The position numbers and the translations under genes are program-made. From positions 396,095 through 460,094 of the forward strand of contig JAESIW010000199.1 in assembly GCA_016802295.1 (NCBI GenBank): 64,000 nt of DNA. Reading direction: 5' to 3'. This stretch comes from Brachionus rotundiformis. Lineage: Eukaryota; Rotifera; Eurotatoria; Ploima; Brachionidae. The notes under the pieces were generated by a model, which saw only the letters and a list, made by a program, of their open reading frames with translations, made no database searches and was not told where the DNA came from. This document shows, piece after piece, positions 45,633 through 56,571 of the stretch. Positions within the stretch are counted from its first letter, which is position 1; each line of letters opens with the position of its first letter.

Positions 45633-46997
45633 TCATTTGTTTTCTTGATTTACTTTCTTTTTTTTTTCCAAAAGAATGTAGAATAAATGAAACATGATTT
45701 CAATCAATTCAACCAAGCTCAAAAAACTCATTCCCAAAAAAAGTCCTGCAACACCACCTATGGATGATAATAAATCAGGAAAGCTGGTTGTTGGCGACTC
45801 ATTAATCTCTGTGAAAGCCAAGCTTTCATAAAATACATAAACATTAGCTACATCTTTACTTTCTTCACTTTTTTGGATTGAGATAGTCAGATCAAATGAT
45901 TGTCTCTCACATTCCAATGGACAAAATGGAATACAGTATTTTCCCAAGTTTTCTGATGTGAAAAAATAAGACAAAATATCGTCGAAGCAATCATTTGTCA
46001 CTTCACATTGCTCTTTGTTAAAGACAGATGGAATAAACTGATCGGTACAATTGCATTCTTGGGCTAATTTTTTTTGATAGCATTGGTCAATACAAAAAGC
46101 TTGAGTATAATATCCGTTTTTAGCCAAAATTTGTTTGTACAAATCAGAGCTGAAACTTTCAGGTTTTTTGGTGTCTCCATCACATTCGCTATATGGTTTG
46201 GGCTCAGATCTACTAAAAGTTCTTTTCATACCAATATTTGTCGTTAGTCCAGTACCAACTAAAATACTCCTTGCAAAATATGGCGAACTTGTTTGATTGT
46301 GAATAAAAATAATGCCGCCATAATCTGATACATAAGGATCCAATTCTTCATGTATACTCAGATTTAAATTTAGAATAAGACCTTCTGTTCTACGTTGACT
46401 ATTCACTTTTTTAATTTTAGCTTTTGAACCATTTTGGTAAAATCCTGAATTAAAGGTGTAACAATTACCATATTCTGAATGGAAAAAATAAACGAATTTA
46501 TCTTTATTTAAATATTCTGTATCAAAAAATGATGTTCTAATAAGTTTTTCCCAACTATCTCCATAAACACTTTTATTTAATCCAAAAAATCTTTCTTGTT
46601 CCAGACAAATTAGAAAATTGTCTTTAAAAGAAAAATCATTTATACTTGTTAAATTTTCAGTCAAATTACAAGATGGTATAAATTGGTATGCTTTCTCTGT
46701 AGTAAAAAAATTAATGTTGCATACGGTTATGGCAGGAAAGTTTGTGGTAAACTCGTTTTTGACCCTAATTTTTGTTGTTACTTCATAATTAAAATATTTT
46801 GTGATATTTTGAAATATCAATAAAGAACAAAAACCAGCGGATATAAGTGAAGACAAAATCCACAAAACCTTTAAAGCTATACTTTTTGACCTAAATATGT
46901 TTGGTATACCATGACAAGTTGATGAAAGTATTACATCAACAATAGCCTTTTTAAGTTTAGTTGACAAAATATGTTCTTTAGGTTGTTTGATTTTCAT
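45633..46997 (-). CDS. DEG/ENaC-family sodium channel subunit, copy A
   Basis: Intronless, 454 residues, complete. Features in order: an N-terminal gating His-Gly motif (SSTCHGIPNIFR), TM1 (ALKVLWILSSLISAGFCSLL), the post-TM1 block FPAITVCN, and a cysteine-rich ectodomain with several N-glycosylation sites. Before TM2 lie FCPLECERQSFDL and the selectivity-filter region GGVAGLFLGMSFLSLVELIE with G-x-S (GMS). Forms trimeric, amiloride-sensitive cation channels at the plasma membrane, gated by acid, peptide or mechanical stimuli depending on subfamily; the gate here is unknown. The last 200 residues are identical to copy C at 55213-56571. Shorter than typical ENaC or ASIC subunits (500+). Confidence 0.9.
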   Translation of the reverse strand: MKIKQPKEHILSTKLKKAIVDVILSSTCHGIPNIFRSKSIALKVLWILSSLISAGFCSLLIFQNITKYFNYEVTTKIRVKNEFTTNFPAITVCNINFFTTEKAYQFIPSCNLTENLTSINDFSFKDNFLICLEQERFFGLNKSVYGDSWEKLIRTSFFDTEYLNKDKFVYFFHSEYGNCYTFNSGFYQNGSKAKIKKVNSQRRTEGLILNLNLSIHEELDPYVSDYGGIIFIHNQTSSPYFARSILVGTGLTTNIGMKRTFSRSEPKPYSECDGDTKKPESFSSDLYKQILAKNGYYTQAFCIDQCYQKKLAQECNCTDQFIPSVFNKEQCEVTNDCFDDILSYFFTSENLGKYCIPFCPLECERQSFDLTISIQKSEESKDVANVYVFYESLAFTEINESPTTSFPDLLSSIGGVAGLFLGMSFLSLVELIEIMFHLFYILLEKKKKVNQENK

Positions 46998-47630
46998 TGT
47001 TTTAAACTTTTTTCTAAATTAATGATCAATTTTATACCTAGCATTTTATTACCATGTAGCCATGAAACCAATTTTCTGTTTAAAAAAAAGTCAGGATGTT
47101 TGCTTTTATTTTACTTTTCTTTTAAGACGGATATTTTGCCTACATTAGTTTTATTAAATTTTTATAATTTAAAGTAATTAAGAAAAGGGGAAATTTTATT
47201 TTTTATTTTATTAAAACTTTTAAAAGACTTTTTTGCTTTCTGATACTGACATTTTTAATTTATTTTACTTCTAAAATAAAAACACCTTAATAAAAATATA
47301 TTGCTCTTGTTGATTGATAAATTGCTCAATAACATTATCAATAAAGTCTGATTTTTGAGAAAATTAACTAAAAGTCTTAAAAATCTTTTCTTAGATAAAG
47401 ATCTAGATAAACATAAAAAAACATTATTTTTATTCAAAATCAAAAGTTTTGATTGAAATAATAAATAATATAATCTAATTATTATTTTTTACTGTTAATA
47501 ATTAATAAGTTGAAATTGTTCAGATTCTTGTAATTTGAGCCAAAAAATGTGTCACTGTAACGCATTAATTAGTATAAAAATTAAAAATATTAATAAAAAT
47601 CTATTTGGACTATTAAAATAAATATTAAAA
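46998..47630. other. Intergenic region between divergent genes
   Basis: Upstream of DEG/ENaC copy A (-) and YOD1 (+); A+T-rich, no gene recognised. Confidence 0.4.
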
Positions 47631-48503
47631 ATGGTAGGCAAGTCGTTAGCACTCCGGGTCCGTACTCAAGATGGCATAAAAAGAATAGATAATTTGACAT
47701 CTGAAAGCAATCTAATCCAATTAAAAAAAGCCATTGCATCCTCAATCGGACTGGATGAAAACAAGTTTAAAATCTTATTCGGCTATCCTCCCAAAATGCT
47801 TACCATCTCCAATACCACCTTGGAGCAAAATTCAATCAAGAATGGTGAAATGTTTACCATTGAAGCAGCACAAATTTCACATGTAAGTCCACCTGTTAAG
47901 GAAAGTCAACTCTGTCGCAAAGTTGTACCAGCTGATAATTCATGCCTTTTCACCAGCATCAATTACCTAATCAATGGAATCTTAGATTTAAATTGCCAAA
48001 AAGAGATGCGTGAGCTGATTGCTAGCACTGTGCGAAACGATCCAATTAGCTTCAATAAAGCAATTTTGGAAAAAGAAAACTCAGCCTACTGTGACTGGAT
48101 ACGCAACTCTTCATCTTGGGGAGGTTCTATTGAACTACTTATCTTGTCTAAATACTACAAAATAGAAATATGCGCAGTTGATATACGGTCGTGCCGAATA
48201 GACCGATTTGGCGAAGATTGTGCTTATCCAAAGAGAATTTTTGTTCTTTATGATGGAATACATTTTGATCCTATTCATCTAATTAGAGCAGATGGTAGTG
48301 TGCAGACTCAATTTTCCACAGATGACGATTTGATATTCGTCAAAGCTTTGAGTCTTGCAGAAGAGGCAAGGACTGCGAGACAATATACCGATGTAAGTAA
48401 TTTTAAACTTAGATGCCTAGGTTGCCAAGAGCCTCTAATTGGCGAAAAACAGGCCCAAGAACATGCTGCAAAAACTGGACATATTAACTTTGGTGAATTC
48501 TGA
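47631..48503 (+). CDS. YOD1: Ubiquitin thioesterase OTU1 (YOD1)
   Basis: Intronless, 290 residues, near the human length. An N-terminal UBX-like ubiquitin fold (about 5-78, FGYPPKML) would bind the p97/VCP ATPase. The OTU cysteine-protease domain carries Asp102 and Cys105 (VPADNSCLFTSINYL) and His211 (LYDGIHFDPI). A C-terminal C2H2 zinc finger (Cys262, Cys265, His278, His284) contributes linkage selectivity in the family. It removes ubiquitin chains during ER-associated degradation and p97-dependent processes. AATAAA at about 48560. All key residues are present. Confidence 0.95.
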   Translation: MVGKSLALRVRTQDGIKRIDNLTSESNLIQLKKAIASSIGLDENKFKILFGYPPKMLTISNTTLEQNSIKNGEMFTIEAAQISHVSPPVKESQLCRKVVPADNSCLFTSINYLINGILDLNCQKEMRELIASTVRNDPISFNKAILEKENSAYCDWIRNSSSWGGSIELLILSKYYKIEICAVDIRSCRIDRFGEDCAYPKRIFVLYDGIHFDPIHLIRADGSVQTQFSTDDDLIFVKALSLAEEARTARQYTDVSNFKLRCLGCQEPLIGEKQAQEHAAKTGHINFGEF

Positions 48504-48697
48504 TCTTTTATTTAGAAATTTCACATTATTTAATTAATTTTTAAAATTTTTCTTCTTTCTCAATAAAAAGTATTTTTATTTGACTTATTTAATAAAAAAA
48601 TTAAAAATTATCATCAAGTCTTTTAATTATTAAAAATATTAATTTCAATTCACAAATAAAGATGAAAATTTTGATTAAAATTTTATTAAATTGAATA

Positions 48698-48973
48698 TTA
48701 ATTAGTCTGTTTATTTTTTTTTAATTGGTGTTTAAATTCCAATTTTTTGAGTTTCTTTTGATTTTTTTCATTCAATTTTTTCAGCAATTTTTTAGATTTT
48801 TTTTCTGGTCGAAGAGATTTTAGTTTAGGAACGCCCGAAAGACCCCATTTAAAAATGTCGCTTTGTCTTGTTTGTCTCATTACCATCTCATTTTGAGGTT
48901 CTGGTATCATTTGAATCGAAGCGCTACATATTAAAAAGCAAACAAAAATTATAGTAAAAAATATAAAATTCAT
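48698..48973 (-). CDS. Small secreted lysine-rich protein
   Basis: Ninety-one residues from the ATG at 48973; an upstream in-frame TTG is not used because the ATG gives a clean signal peptide (MNFIFFTIIFVCFLICSAS). The mature part starts with a short acidic/neutral segment and TRQSDIFKWGLSGVPKLKSL, then a very basic helical tail of Lys/Leu/Asn (KKLLKKLNEKNQKKLKKLEF). A minus-strand TATAAAAG 44 bases upstream supports a real transcript. Family unknown. It could be a peptide precursor or a cationic secreted peptide; no Gly-Lys-Arg amidation site is visible. Confidence 0.6.
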   Translation of the reverse strand: MNFIFFTIIFVCFLICSASIQMIPEPQNEMVMRQTRQSDIFKWGLSGVPKLKSLRPEKKSKKLLKKLNEKNQKKLKKLEFKHQLKKNKQTN

Positions 48974-49016
48974 TTTAGATAAAAATATTGTTGACAATTT
49001 GACAATATAGACAACA

Positions 49017-49024
49017 CTTTTATA
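49017..49024 (-). promoter_or_regulatory. TATA box of the small secreted protein gene
   Basis: TATAAAAG on the minus strand, ending 44 bases upstream of the ATG at 48973. Confidence 0.5.
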
Positions 49025-49552
49025 TGTAGACTAATGAACTTGAAAAAATTCAAAACTAGATTTATGCTCCATTTTATAAAGAAGAATGTAAGAATATAAG
49101 AAATTAATTGAGTATCTTATTTTCTGTAGGCCTTTAATTAATTATTCTATTTGATTGAAATATGATAGTTAATTATAAATATTTATCTAATATCAAATTA
49201 ACTAATTTTAAAACTATGACCCAAAATTTAAAGTTTGAATCAGAAAAAATTCTGAGAATTAAAGAAAAATTAAAAAAATTATAAGATATTGAGAATTTAA
49301 ATGATTTGCTTACAAATTAAAAAATATTTAATTTATCTTAACTATTATTTTCTTTTTAAATAATAATAACATTTATTTTGAAAGCTTTAATTTTTGATCA
49401 ATAAACGATTCAAATGTAATTTTAATTAAATTTTAATCATTTAATAAAAAATAAAAAGTTGAAGGAAAATTATTTTTTTTTTTTAAATTTTATTTAAAAA
49501 TTCTTAGTTTACTTCAAAAATAAATATTTTTTTTTTGGGATCAAAATCAAGA
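49025..49552. other. Intergenic region between divergent genes
   Basis: A+T-rich spacer upstream of the small secreted gene (-) and GPSM2-like gene (+); nothing recognised. Confidence 0.4.
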
Positions 49553-51483
49553 ATGCTTAATAAACAGTCGTTCAGCGATTTGGCAAGCGAGGGCGAACGC
49601 CTATGCAAGTCCGGTGATAGTGTAAACGGCATAAAATTTTTTCAAATGGCACTGGAAATATATGAACAAAACAAGCATGTGCAAGAACAAGAGCAAAAAA
49701 TGCTGCCAACTATTGCCATCATTTACAATCAAATGGGAAACGCGTACTTCAACTTGCAAGACTATGCCAGAGCTCTGGAATATCATAAAAAGGATCTTCA
49801 GCTGTCCGAGCAATTCGGAGATGAGTCTGGAAAGGCCAAAGCATGCGGCAACATTGGCAATACCCTCCAGCTTCTTGGCGACTATGATGAAGCCATTCTC
49901 TATCTTCTCAAAAACCTCGACATATCCAAAAACATAACTGACTCTGTAAGCAAATTCATCTAAATTAATTAGAAAATAATTCTTGCTTAATTAGAGTGGT
50001 GAGGCCAGAGCTTTGTACAATTTAGCCAATATTTACCAATCTAAGGGAAAGTTTATGGGTAAATTAACCTATGATGAAGGAAGCAAAGACCCGAATAATG
50101 GCGAATTTTCCGATGAAATTCGCGAGGTCCTCCTCAAAGCGGTCTACTACTACAAGGAAACTTTAAAGCTAGTAGCCAACAAAGAACGCTCCGCAGAAGG
50201 TCGAACATATGGAAACCTAGGCAATACATACTATCTACTAGGAGACTTTCAATCAGCTATTGAATGCCACTTGGAAAGACTTAAAATAGCCAAAGAATAC
50301 GGTGATAAAGCAGCTGAGAGGCGCGCTTACTCCAACTTGGGCAACGCGCATATTTTCCAAGGCAAATTCAACGAAGCAGCTGATTTTTATTTGAAAGCCA
50401 TGAACGTGGCCAGGAACCTTGGCGATCGAGCCATAGAAGCACAGTCCTACTATTCACTTGGCAATGCCTACATTCTTCTACAAGACTACTCAGTAGCCAT
50501 TGATTTTCATCACAGACACTTGCAAATAGCTCAAAATTTAGAAGACCGTATTGGCGAGTCGAGAGCTTACTGGTCGCTAGGCAACGCTTATGCTGCTTTA
50601 GGGGACCTGGAAAATGCCATCATTTACGCCAATAGACACCTTAATCTGGCCCGTGTTATTGGCGACTCAACCTCTGAGTTGACAGCTAAAAAAAATTTGT
50701 ATGACTTTCAAAATTTATTGTCCAGTTCGGCCCTCAGAGACTCCGAATCTGGTCTATTTAGTAAGTTGATTTTGCTCCAAGAAAATTTTTTAAATAAATA
50801 AAACAATAAAAAAATTTAATAATTTATTAAATTATAACAAATTAACAAAAGATTAAATAATAATTAAAATTTTAGCTCCGGTATGCTCTAAATATGGCCG
50901 TAAGTACTTGGACAATGTGGGCTCCATATGCAAGTCGGCATCTATTGACTCCTTTTATGCCAACACTGCCGCTTATCCACAGAGAATGAACACCAGCCGC
51001 CTGACTGACGTAAAACAGAAGAGTCTGAACTTTTCTTTGTCCAATACCGATTTGGAAAACCATTACAGTGAGACAACAAGTGTGTCAAGCGATGCAAGCA
51101 GAAAACAATTCGAGGACTCTTCTTTTTTGGAGATTTTGAGTCGTATACAGTCGAACAGACTGGACGATCAGAGGTGTTCGATCCGGCGCCCTCAGCCGCT
51201 TAGGAATACTGAAAATCTGACCAGGACCAAAGAGAGTGAAGATGAATTTTTGAATTTGATTATGAAGTCACAAAAATCGCGTCTTGAAGACCAGCGAGTC
51301 GATATGACCAAAACACCAAGAACCAAAGTTGCACCAAAGACCAAACAAGCATGCACCATACCCACAGATGACTCTTTTTTTTCAATGATTCAAAAAATAC
51401 AGTCAAGACGCTTGGACGAGCAGCGAACCAAGCTAAGCTCGCACAAGACCAGCTTTTTCAGTACTCTTACAAGAAAAAAATAA
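49553..51483 (+). CDS. GPSM2: G-protein signalling modulator (LGN/Pins/AGS3)
   Basis: Exons 49553-49945, 49995-50760 and 50876-51483 give 588 residues. An array of TPR/tetratricopeptide repeats fills residues about 5-370, with repeated blocks such as AYSNLGNAHIFQGKFNEA and YWSLGNAYAALGDLENAI. Three GoLoco motifs follow: about 467-487 (SSFLEILSRIQSNRLDDQR), 508-527 (EFLNLIMKSQKSRLEDQR) and 551-570 (SFFSMIQKIQSRRLDEQR), each ending in the Asp/Glu-Gln-Arg triad that contacts Galpha-i-GDP. It links cortical Galpha-i to Insc or NuMA/Mud and orients the mitotic spindle. Three GoLoco motifs match Drosophila Pins; vertebrate LGN/AGS3 have four. The start is the first ATG; an upstream TTG in frame is ignored. 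Confidence 0.94.
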
Positions 51484-52208
51484 ATTTTCTTTTAAATGAA
51501 AATGTTGTTTTCCAGCACAGCAAGTCCTTACTTAAAAGCGTTAAATTCATCCTATAGATTTAATCTATTTTGTGTTTTTCTTTATATTCTTAGACTTGTA
51601 TTAAATTATGAAATTTTTCTCTTTTTTCTTTTTTTTTTAAGTATGACAATTTTTTCAAATAAATGATTTAATAAAATTAGATATTTGTTAAATGGTAATA
51701 GACGAGTTGAAATAATAGACTTTCTGGTGAAAATTTTATATTCAAAATCAATTTAAAAGTTTTCCAATTTTGAATAAATAATTTTTAAAGTTAATCTAGA
51801 CCACTAATAAGTTTACTCACAATTTTAAAGTCAGTTGTTGTCTTTAATTAATTTTAAGGTGTTGTTACAATTTTATTAAATAAATAATTTAATTAAATTA
51901 AAAAAAAATGTTTAATTAAATTATCAGTATATAAAATTTATCTAATTTTAATAATTTTTTAATGACAAAATTAAAAAAATCCAAAAAAGTCAATTTTAAA
52001 GTAAGTTATTAATTAATATTTCAAAATAAATATTTAGACCAAAAATTATTGACATTATTAGATTTTATTTATTAATTTAAGTCTTAAATATATTTCTATC
52101 AATAATTGTTTCGATTAATTTTTTAATTTATCATCTAAAAATTTTACTATATTTTGTTATGAAAATAGTTGAGTCAATTAATTTAAAATTTAATTTGAAT
52201 AAATGTGT
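51484..52208. other. Intergenic between convergent genes
   Basis: 3' flanks of the GPSM2-like gene (+) and DEG/ENaC copy B (-). A+T-rich; no feature seen. Confidence 0.4.
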
Positions 52209-53612
52209 TTAGCCAACTTTATTTCGATTCTTGATAATAATTATATACTGAATAAAAAGTTCTACGATTTCAACCATACTCAAAAGACTCATGCCCAGAA
52301 AAAAGCCTGCTGTCCCTCCCAGACTGGAAATCAAATCAGTAAATACCATACTCGCTGTTTCATCTATAACAAAATAACTCATTCTTTCATAATAGATGTT
52401 CACAGCAACTAAGTGATCAGCATTTATTGTTTGGTTAAAATATTGTGCATCGCTTCCATTGTATTCTTGTAAATACTTTATCCATTGTTGATTTGTAAAT
52501 TGGTTTGATGATGCTGTTTTTCCAAAAAGCATACCTTCACATTCAAGTGGACATTCTTTAAAACAAACAGTCTGAATGTAATCTGTATCAGAAATCTTGT
52601 TTAGTACATTTTCATGACATTTTAATTGCTCATTGTTGATACAAGGTATTAAATTTCCAAAAAAATTTGGCAAATTAGTATGGTGGCAATTACAAGTGTT
52701 AATAATTAATCTTTGAGAACATAGTCCAACACATAATATTTGGTTATATCCATAACCATTTTTGTGTACAAGTTGATAGAGATCAGATTTGTAAGCATTT
52801 ACATCATTGGTATTTCTGTCACATTTGCTATAAGGCTTTGGAAGTGAAGAGTAAAATGTTCGTGTTAAAGCAATATTGGTCTCTGTTTTAGGAGATAGAA
52901 ATATTCCTTCCATCATAAAAGGACTTTCTGTGTTGTTGTGTATTATCACTTGTCCACCAATACTTCCTTTTAAGTATTCTATTTGCTCGGCCACACTTAC
53001 ATTCAATATCAATTTTAAACCGAGGAATTTTTTCGGTCCTACTGCTGTCATTAAAGGTACTTTTTGGTTATTTTCATCAAAACCTGAATTAATTGTGAAG
53101 CATTTGCCATAGATTGGGTGATCATAGGTCCGAATCCAACTTTTATTGCATGGTTGTCTGGAATACATGCAAAAAACTATCAATTTTTGCTTTGAATCTC
53201 CCACACTGTTTTTCAAATCGGTAAAATTTCTCAATATTCCTTTAGCATAAATTTCAAATGAGTCAGTAAATGGATCTTGTAAATATTTTTGGCCCTCAAT
53301 CGACCTAATAAATGATACTGCATCATCCGAAGTAAAGAAGTTTACATTACAAACAGTTACTGAAGGAAAAATTGACTTGTACTCGTTAGATATACGTGTT
53401 TTTGTAGTTACTTCATAATTAAAATATCTTATACAACACTCAATCATGTTAAAAATACAAATACAAGCTGACAAAATAGTGAAAAAAATCCACATTGTTC
53501 GCACTAATGCATTCTTGGATCGAAATATGCTTGGAAAGCCATGGCAAGTTGAAGAAAGAATCAATTCAAGGGTTGCTTTTTTCAAGTTTTTCACCAAATT
53601 ATTTGGATTCAT
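52209..53612 (-). CDS. DEG/ENaC-family sodium channel subunit, copy B
   Basis: Intronless, 467 residues. Same plan as copies A and C but clearly diverged: SSTCHGFPSIFRSK gating motif, TM1, FPSVTVCNVNFF, a cysteine-rich ectodomain with many N-glycosylation sites, VCFKECPLECEGM before TM2, and filter region GGTAGFFLGMSLLSMVEIVE. An extra segment precedes the final ectodomain strand (about residues 370-400, QQWIKYLQEYNGSDAQYFNQ) that A and C lack. Probably an older tandem paralogue; subunits of such clusters may assemble together. Confidence 0.9.
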   Translation of the reverse strand: MNPNNLVKNLKKATLELILSSTCHGFPSIFRSKNALVRTMWIFFTILSACICIFNMIECCIRYFNYEVTTKTRISNEYKSIFPSVTVCNVNFFTSDDAVSFIRSIEGQKYLQDPFTDSFEIYAKGILRNFTDLKNSVGDSKQKLIVFCMYSRQPCNKSWIRTYDHPIYGKCFTINSGFDENNQKVPLMTAVGPKKFLGLKLILNVSVAEQIEYLKGSIGGQVIIHNNTESPFMMEGIFLSPKTETNIALTRTFYSSLPKPYSKCDRNTNDVNAYKSDLYQLVHKNGYGYNQILCVGLCSQRLIINTCNCHHTNLPNFFGNLIPCINNEQLKCHENVLNKISDTDYIQTVCFKECPLECEGMLFGKTASSNQFTNQQWIKYLQEYNGSDAQYFNQTINADHLVAVNIYYERMSYFVIDETASMVFTDLISSLGGTAGFFLGMSLLSMVEIVELFIQYIIIIKNRNKVG

Positions 53613-55212
53613 ATTATTATTTAACTTTTAAATAAATGTGCCAATTTAAAATAAGCTTTTGAAGTTTTACTTAAATTTTATTTAGAGCATTTCCTTTGAT
53701 AAAATTATCATAAAAATCAAATTGAAACAACAATTTTTAATGGTATTTATTTTTTTTTATTGAAAGAATAAAATTTTATTAAGAATCAATATTGGAATCG
53801 AAAAATTTATTTTAAATTAAGATATTTGCTGGATCTAAAATATTTTAAAACAAACAGGTATATTTGTTTTTGGAACTTTGATCAATTTTACTTTAAGCTT
53901 TTGATATTTATTAAAATTTGGGAACTAGATAAAAACAACTAGGTAAAATAAGTAAAAATATGTATTATCAGTACTTTATTCAACCAAAATTGCCACTAAG
54001 CCAATTTGGAAAATATATATACTTAGATTTTACAGAGGTACGAACCAAACAAATAAAAAATATATATAAAATAAATTTTTTGTGTTGTCTTTAAAAAAGA
54101 CCTTAATAATTGTATCATTAGATTCTATTTAATCTTTAAATACTCTTTTAAAATTAAATCATCAGTATTTTAACAAATTAATTTGACTCCAAAATAGACA
54201 TTGGTAAATAGTTCAAAATCTAGAGGACTGAATGGTCGAATCGAGGACCAAATGATTGCTTGGCAATATTTATATAAAACATAGAAAATGGTAATCTATA
54301 CGTCAATCTAAAATGCTACCAGTCACAGACTTTTATTTTAATTATTGCGCATTTAGTTTTTAAAAAAATGCTTCCATGACAATTAAGTTTTTTAAAAATG
54401 ACTAGAATAAACTTGAATTTTAAAAAATTACCAAATTTGATTAATAATATGAAATTTGATTCTAAATACACAGTTAAATAATTATTTAAATACATTATTA
54501 ATTTATTATTTAGTCATTTTAACAACAATTATAAAAATAATACCTTTAAAAAATAAAAACTAGAATTAGATAAAAATAAACGTGTTACCGGGTGGATAAA
54601 TGACTAATTTAGACTGTATTATTATTCCTTAGTAATCTTTAATTAAATATCTAAGTTTGTCAAATTGAGTGAATTGTCGCTGGTTACAATGTAATTTAAA
54701 TATGTATAAATTCCTTTTTTATATTGTTTTTTGGGGATGCTTATGGATTCTTGTTTTAATCAACATTAAAACTAATTGATATCTTTAATTATATACAAAT
54801 TATGGATAAAATAGAACAAGTACTGCGCATCTCAGAAGCAGATAATGGTCCGTCAACAAAACCCATATGAAAAAAATATTGTTTATCTATTTCATTAAAT
54901 GGTATCAAGAAATTAAAACTAAAATTCAAAACTAACATTTAAGTCAAATGAATAATGAAAATTATAATTTTATTATTATTAATCTTTCAGTTCTTTTTGC
55001 TTAATTCTATTTATTAATTATTTAATAACTCTTTCTGTTTTAAGGAGTAATTAAAACTTAAAAAATTCAATCATCAAGTAAAAAAAATGTTCAATTATTA
55101 AAAATGTTCTTTTCATTTTAAATTTGAAAAAATAACTAGTAATTAATAAATTTCTGTATATAAATCATTTTAATTTTTTCACTGTGAAATTTTCTCTTTG
55201 GTTGTAAAAAGA
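53613..55212. other. Intergenic, 1.6 kb, between divergent channel genes
   Basis: Shared upstream region of DEG/ENaC copies B (-) and C (+). Some more mixed segments (53990-54060, 54580-54860) have no supportable frame; a 22-codon frame at 54802 is ignored. TATA-like sequence CTGTATATAAATC lies at about 55154-55166, near copy C. Confidence 0.35.
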
Positions 55213-56571
55213 ATGAAAATCAAAGAACCTAAAGAACTTGCTTTGTCAACTAAACTTAAAAAGGCTATTGTTGATGTAATACTTTCATCAACTTGTCATG
55301 GTATACCAAACATATTTAGGTCAAAAAGTATAGCTTTAAAGGTTTTGTGGATTATGTCTTCACTCATATCCGCTGGTTTGTGCTCTTACTTAATATTTCA
55401 AAATATCAATGACTATCTTAAATATGAAGTAACATCAAAAATTAAGATAATAAATGAGTTTAACACAGACTTTCCGGCCGTAACCATTTGTAACATCAAT
55501 TTTTTTACTACTGAACAAGCTTCACAATTATTGTCTGATTGTCAATCACAGTTATCTGGTCAGAATAAGTTAGATTTTAATGGAATTTTTAAAATTTGCT
55601 TAGAGAAACTAAAAGGAATAAATTACAATAAAAGAATACTTGGAGATAGCCGAGAAAAACTTCTTATTGAATCATCGTATGATTCCAATATCCTAAATGC
55701 TGATGAATTCATATATTTTTTTCATTCAGAATATGGTAATTGCTACACCTTTAATTCAGGATTCTACCAAAATGGGTCAAAAGCCGAAGTAAAAAAAACA
55801 TTCATCACAAGAAGGGCAGAAAGTCTTATTCTTAGTTTAAACCTTAGTATCCACGAAGAATTGGATCCATATGTATCAGATTATGGCGGCATTATTTTTA
55901 TTCACAATCAAACAAGTTCGCCATATTTTGCGAGTGGTATTTTGATTGGTATTGGACTAACAACAAATATTGGTATGAAAAGAACTTTTAGTAGATCTGA
56001 GCCCAAACCATATAGCGAATGTGATGGAGACACCAAAAAACCTGAAAGTTTCAGCTCTGATTTGTACAAACAAATTTTGGCTAAAAACGGATATTATACT
56101 CAAGCTTTTTGTATTGACCAATGCTATCAAAAAAAATTAGCCCAAGAATGCAATTGTACCGATCAGTTTATTCCATCTGTCTTTAACAAAGAACAATGTG
56201 AAGTGACAAATGATTGCTTCGACGATATTTTGTCTTATTTTTTCACATCAGAAAACTTGGGAAAATACTGTATTCCATTTTGTCCATTGGAATGTGAGAG
56301 ACAATCATTTGATCTGACTATCTCAATCCAAAAAAGTGAAGAAAGTAAAGATGTAGCTAATGTTTATGTATTTTATGAAAGCTTGGCTTTCACAGAGATT
56401 AATGAGTCGCCAACAACCAGCTTTCCTGATTTGTTATCATCCATAGGTGGTGTTGCAGGACTTTTTTTGGGAATGAGTTTTTTGAGCTTGGTTGAATTGA
56501 TTGAAATCATGTTTCATTTATTCTACATTCTTTTGGAAAAAAAAAAGAAAGTAAATCAAGAAAACAAATGA
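55213..56571 (+). CDS. DEG/ENaC-family sodium channel subunit, copy C
   Basis: Intronless, 452 residues from the ATG at 55213 (MKIKEPKELALSTKLKKAIV), which aligns with the start of copy A; the frame extends 15 bases upstream to a TTG. TM1, FPAVTICNINFF, the cysteine-rich ectodomain, CPLECERQSFDL and GLFLGMSFLSLVELIE are all present. The N-terminal 80 and C-terminal 200 residues are near-identical or identical to copy A, whereas residues about 85-215 differ strongly. Head-to-head inverted orientation with A. Divergence in the ectodomain suggests a different gating ligand or assembly partner (inference). Confidence 0.9.
   Translation: MKIKEPKELALSTKLKKAIVDVILSSTCHGIPNIFRSKSIALKVLWIMSSLISAGLCSYLIFQNINDYLKYEVTSKIKIINEFNTDFPAVTICNINFFTTEQASQLLSDCQSQLSGQNKLDFNGIFKICLEKLKGINYNKRILGDSREKLLIESSYDSNILNADEFIYFFHSEYGNCYTFNSGFYQNGSKAEVKKTFITRRAESLILSLNLSIHEELDPYVSDYGGIIFIHNQTSSPYFASGILIGIGLTTNIGMKRTFSRSEPKPYSECDGDTKKPESFSSDLYKQILAKNGYYTQAFCIDQCYQKKLAQECNCTDQFIPSVFNKEQCEVTNDCFDDILSYFFTSENLGKYCIPFCPLECERQSFDLTISIQKSEESKDVANVYVFYESLAFTEINESPTTSFPDLLSSIGGVAGLFLGMSFLSLVELIEIMFHLFYILLEKKKKVNQENK

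Noticed and set aside
54802..54870. 22-codon frame upstream of DEG/ENaC copy C
   Set aside because: Too short and no splice partner; no evidence of translation.
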